Assembly (NCBI GenBank): GCA_024742455.1
Contig: JANSYL010000018.1
Coordinates: 1 to 32,219 of the forward strand
Length of the DNA: 32,219 nt
Direction of reading: 5' to 3'
DNA from: Paracoccaceae bacterium
GTDB lineage: Bacteria > Pseudomonadota > Alphaproteobacteria > Rhodobacterales > Rhodobacteraceae
Shown here piece after piece: positions 32,060 through 32,219 of the stretch. Position 1 is the stretch's first letter. Each line of letters starts with the position of its first letter. Below the pieces are notes generated by a model. That model was given only the letters and a program-made list of their open reading frames with translations, did not search any database and had not been told where the DNA came from. The position numbers and the translations under genes were made by a program.

Positions 32060-32219
32060 TCAGTTCCCATAGGGGTCAACATACACATCCGAGCCGGGTC
32101 CGCCAATCACGCCGGGTTGCGTGGTGCCGCTTCCGTCCAGATCGATCAGGACGTTGAGCAGGCCGTCGTCGCGTTCGCTGCCGCGCGACAGCTGGAACCG
32201 GCGCTGTTGCAGGTAGAGC
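32060..32219 (-). CDS. 3' end of an MlaA/VacJ-like lipoprotein gene (partial)
   Basis: The last 52 codons of a gene running out of the window read LYLQQRRFQLSRGSERDD at first and DVYVDPYGN at the end, then TGA. The DPY tail and the position directly before mlaC fit MlaA/VacJ, the outer-membrane lipoprotein of the same pathway. The conserved body of the protein is outside the window, so this is a partial call. Confidence 0.6.
   Translation of the reverse strand, partial: LYLQQRRFQLSRGSERDDGLLNVLIDLDGSGTTQPGVIGGPGSDVYVDPYGN

Overview
The window is GC-rich chromosomal DNA from an alphaproteobacterium, most likely Rhodobacteraceae (Rhodobacter/Roseobacter group). Four things point there: a RegB-SenC-RegA redox regulon whose RegB closely matches Rhodobacter RegB, an alphaproteobacterial Mic60-HemY pair, an AddAB recombination nuclease, and a CtrA box in front of a DivL-like PAS protein. 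Almost all of it is core genome on both strands. Only the left edge carries a mobile element.

Layout. (1) 1-140 is the end of an IS21-type insertion sequence, followed by the 3' remnant of the gene it probably interrupts. (2) 435-4371, minus strand: tRNA-Thr(CGT), hemY, a Mic60-like gene and hemD (haem synthesis and membrane organisation). (3) 4431-6888, plus strand: tsaD, gpsA and an EVE-domain gene, divergent from hemD. (4) 7125-10026, minus strand: a DUF2853 gene, ahcY with a long structured leader, and two 26-residue lysine-rich microprotein genes, each with its own ribosome site and a hairpin behind it. (5) 10027-12278: an HD hydrolase and a GNAT acetyltransferase, a 55-residue small gene on the opposite strand, and a LysR regulator in the HvrB position. 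(6) 12285-15620: a lipoprotein gene, regA and senC (minus) and regB (plus). senC and regB share overlapping divergent promoters, and regA has an extra promoter of its own. (7) 15634-26480: a CtrA box and a DivL-like gene, then a tightly overlapping run tsaE-amgK-murU-addB-addA and trxA. (8) 26488-28993, minus strand: a periplasmic OB-fold protein, a 48-residue membrane protein, amtB and glnK. (9) 29260-32219: a class A penicillin-binding protein facing mlaC and the 3' end of an mlaA-like gene.

How the genes connect. TsaD and TsaE act in tRNA t6A modification. AmgK and MurU salvage MurNAc during peptidoglycan recycling, while the PBP1A-type enzyme builds peptidoglycan. AddAB repairs double-strand breaks. 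GlnK and AmtB couple ammonium uptake to nitrogen status. RegB/RegA senses redox state and SenC serves cytochrome oxidase copper assembly. AhcY clears S-adenosylhomocysteine. RegBA, the LysR gene and ahcY lie within about 6 kb, echoing the R. capsulatus reg-hvr-ahcY locus, but with other genes inserted and orientations changed.

No CRISPR array, prophage, toxin-antitoxin pair or defence island was seen. The best candidates for something undescribed are modest: the folded ahcY leader RNA, the twin 26-residue microproteins, the 55-residue small gene, and the dyad shared by the senC and regB promoters.
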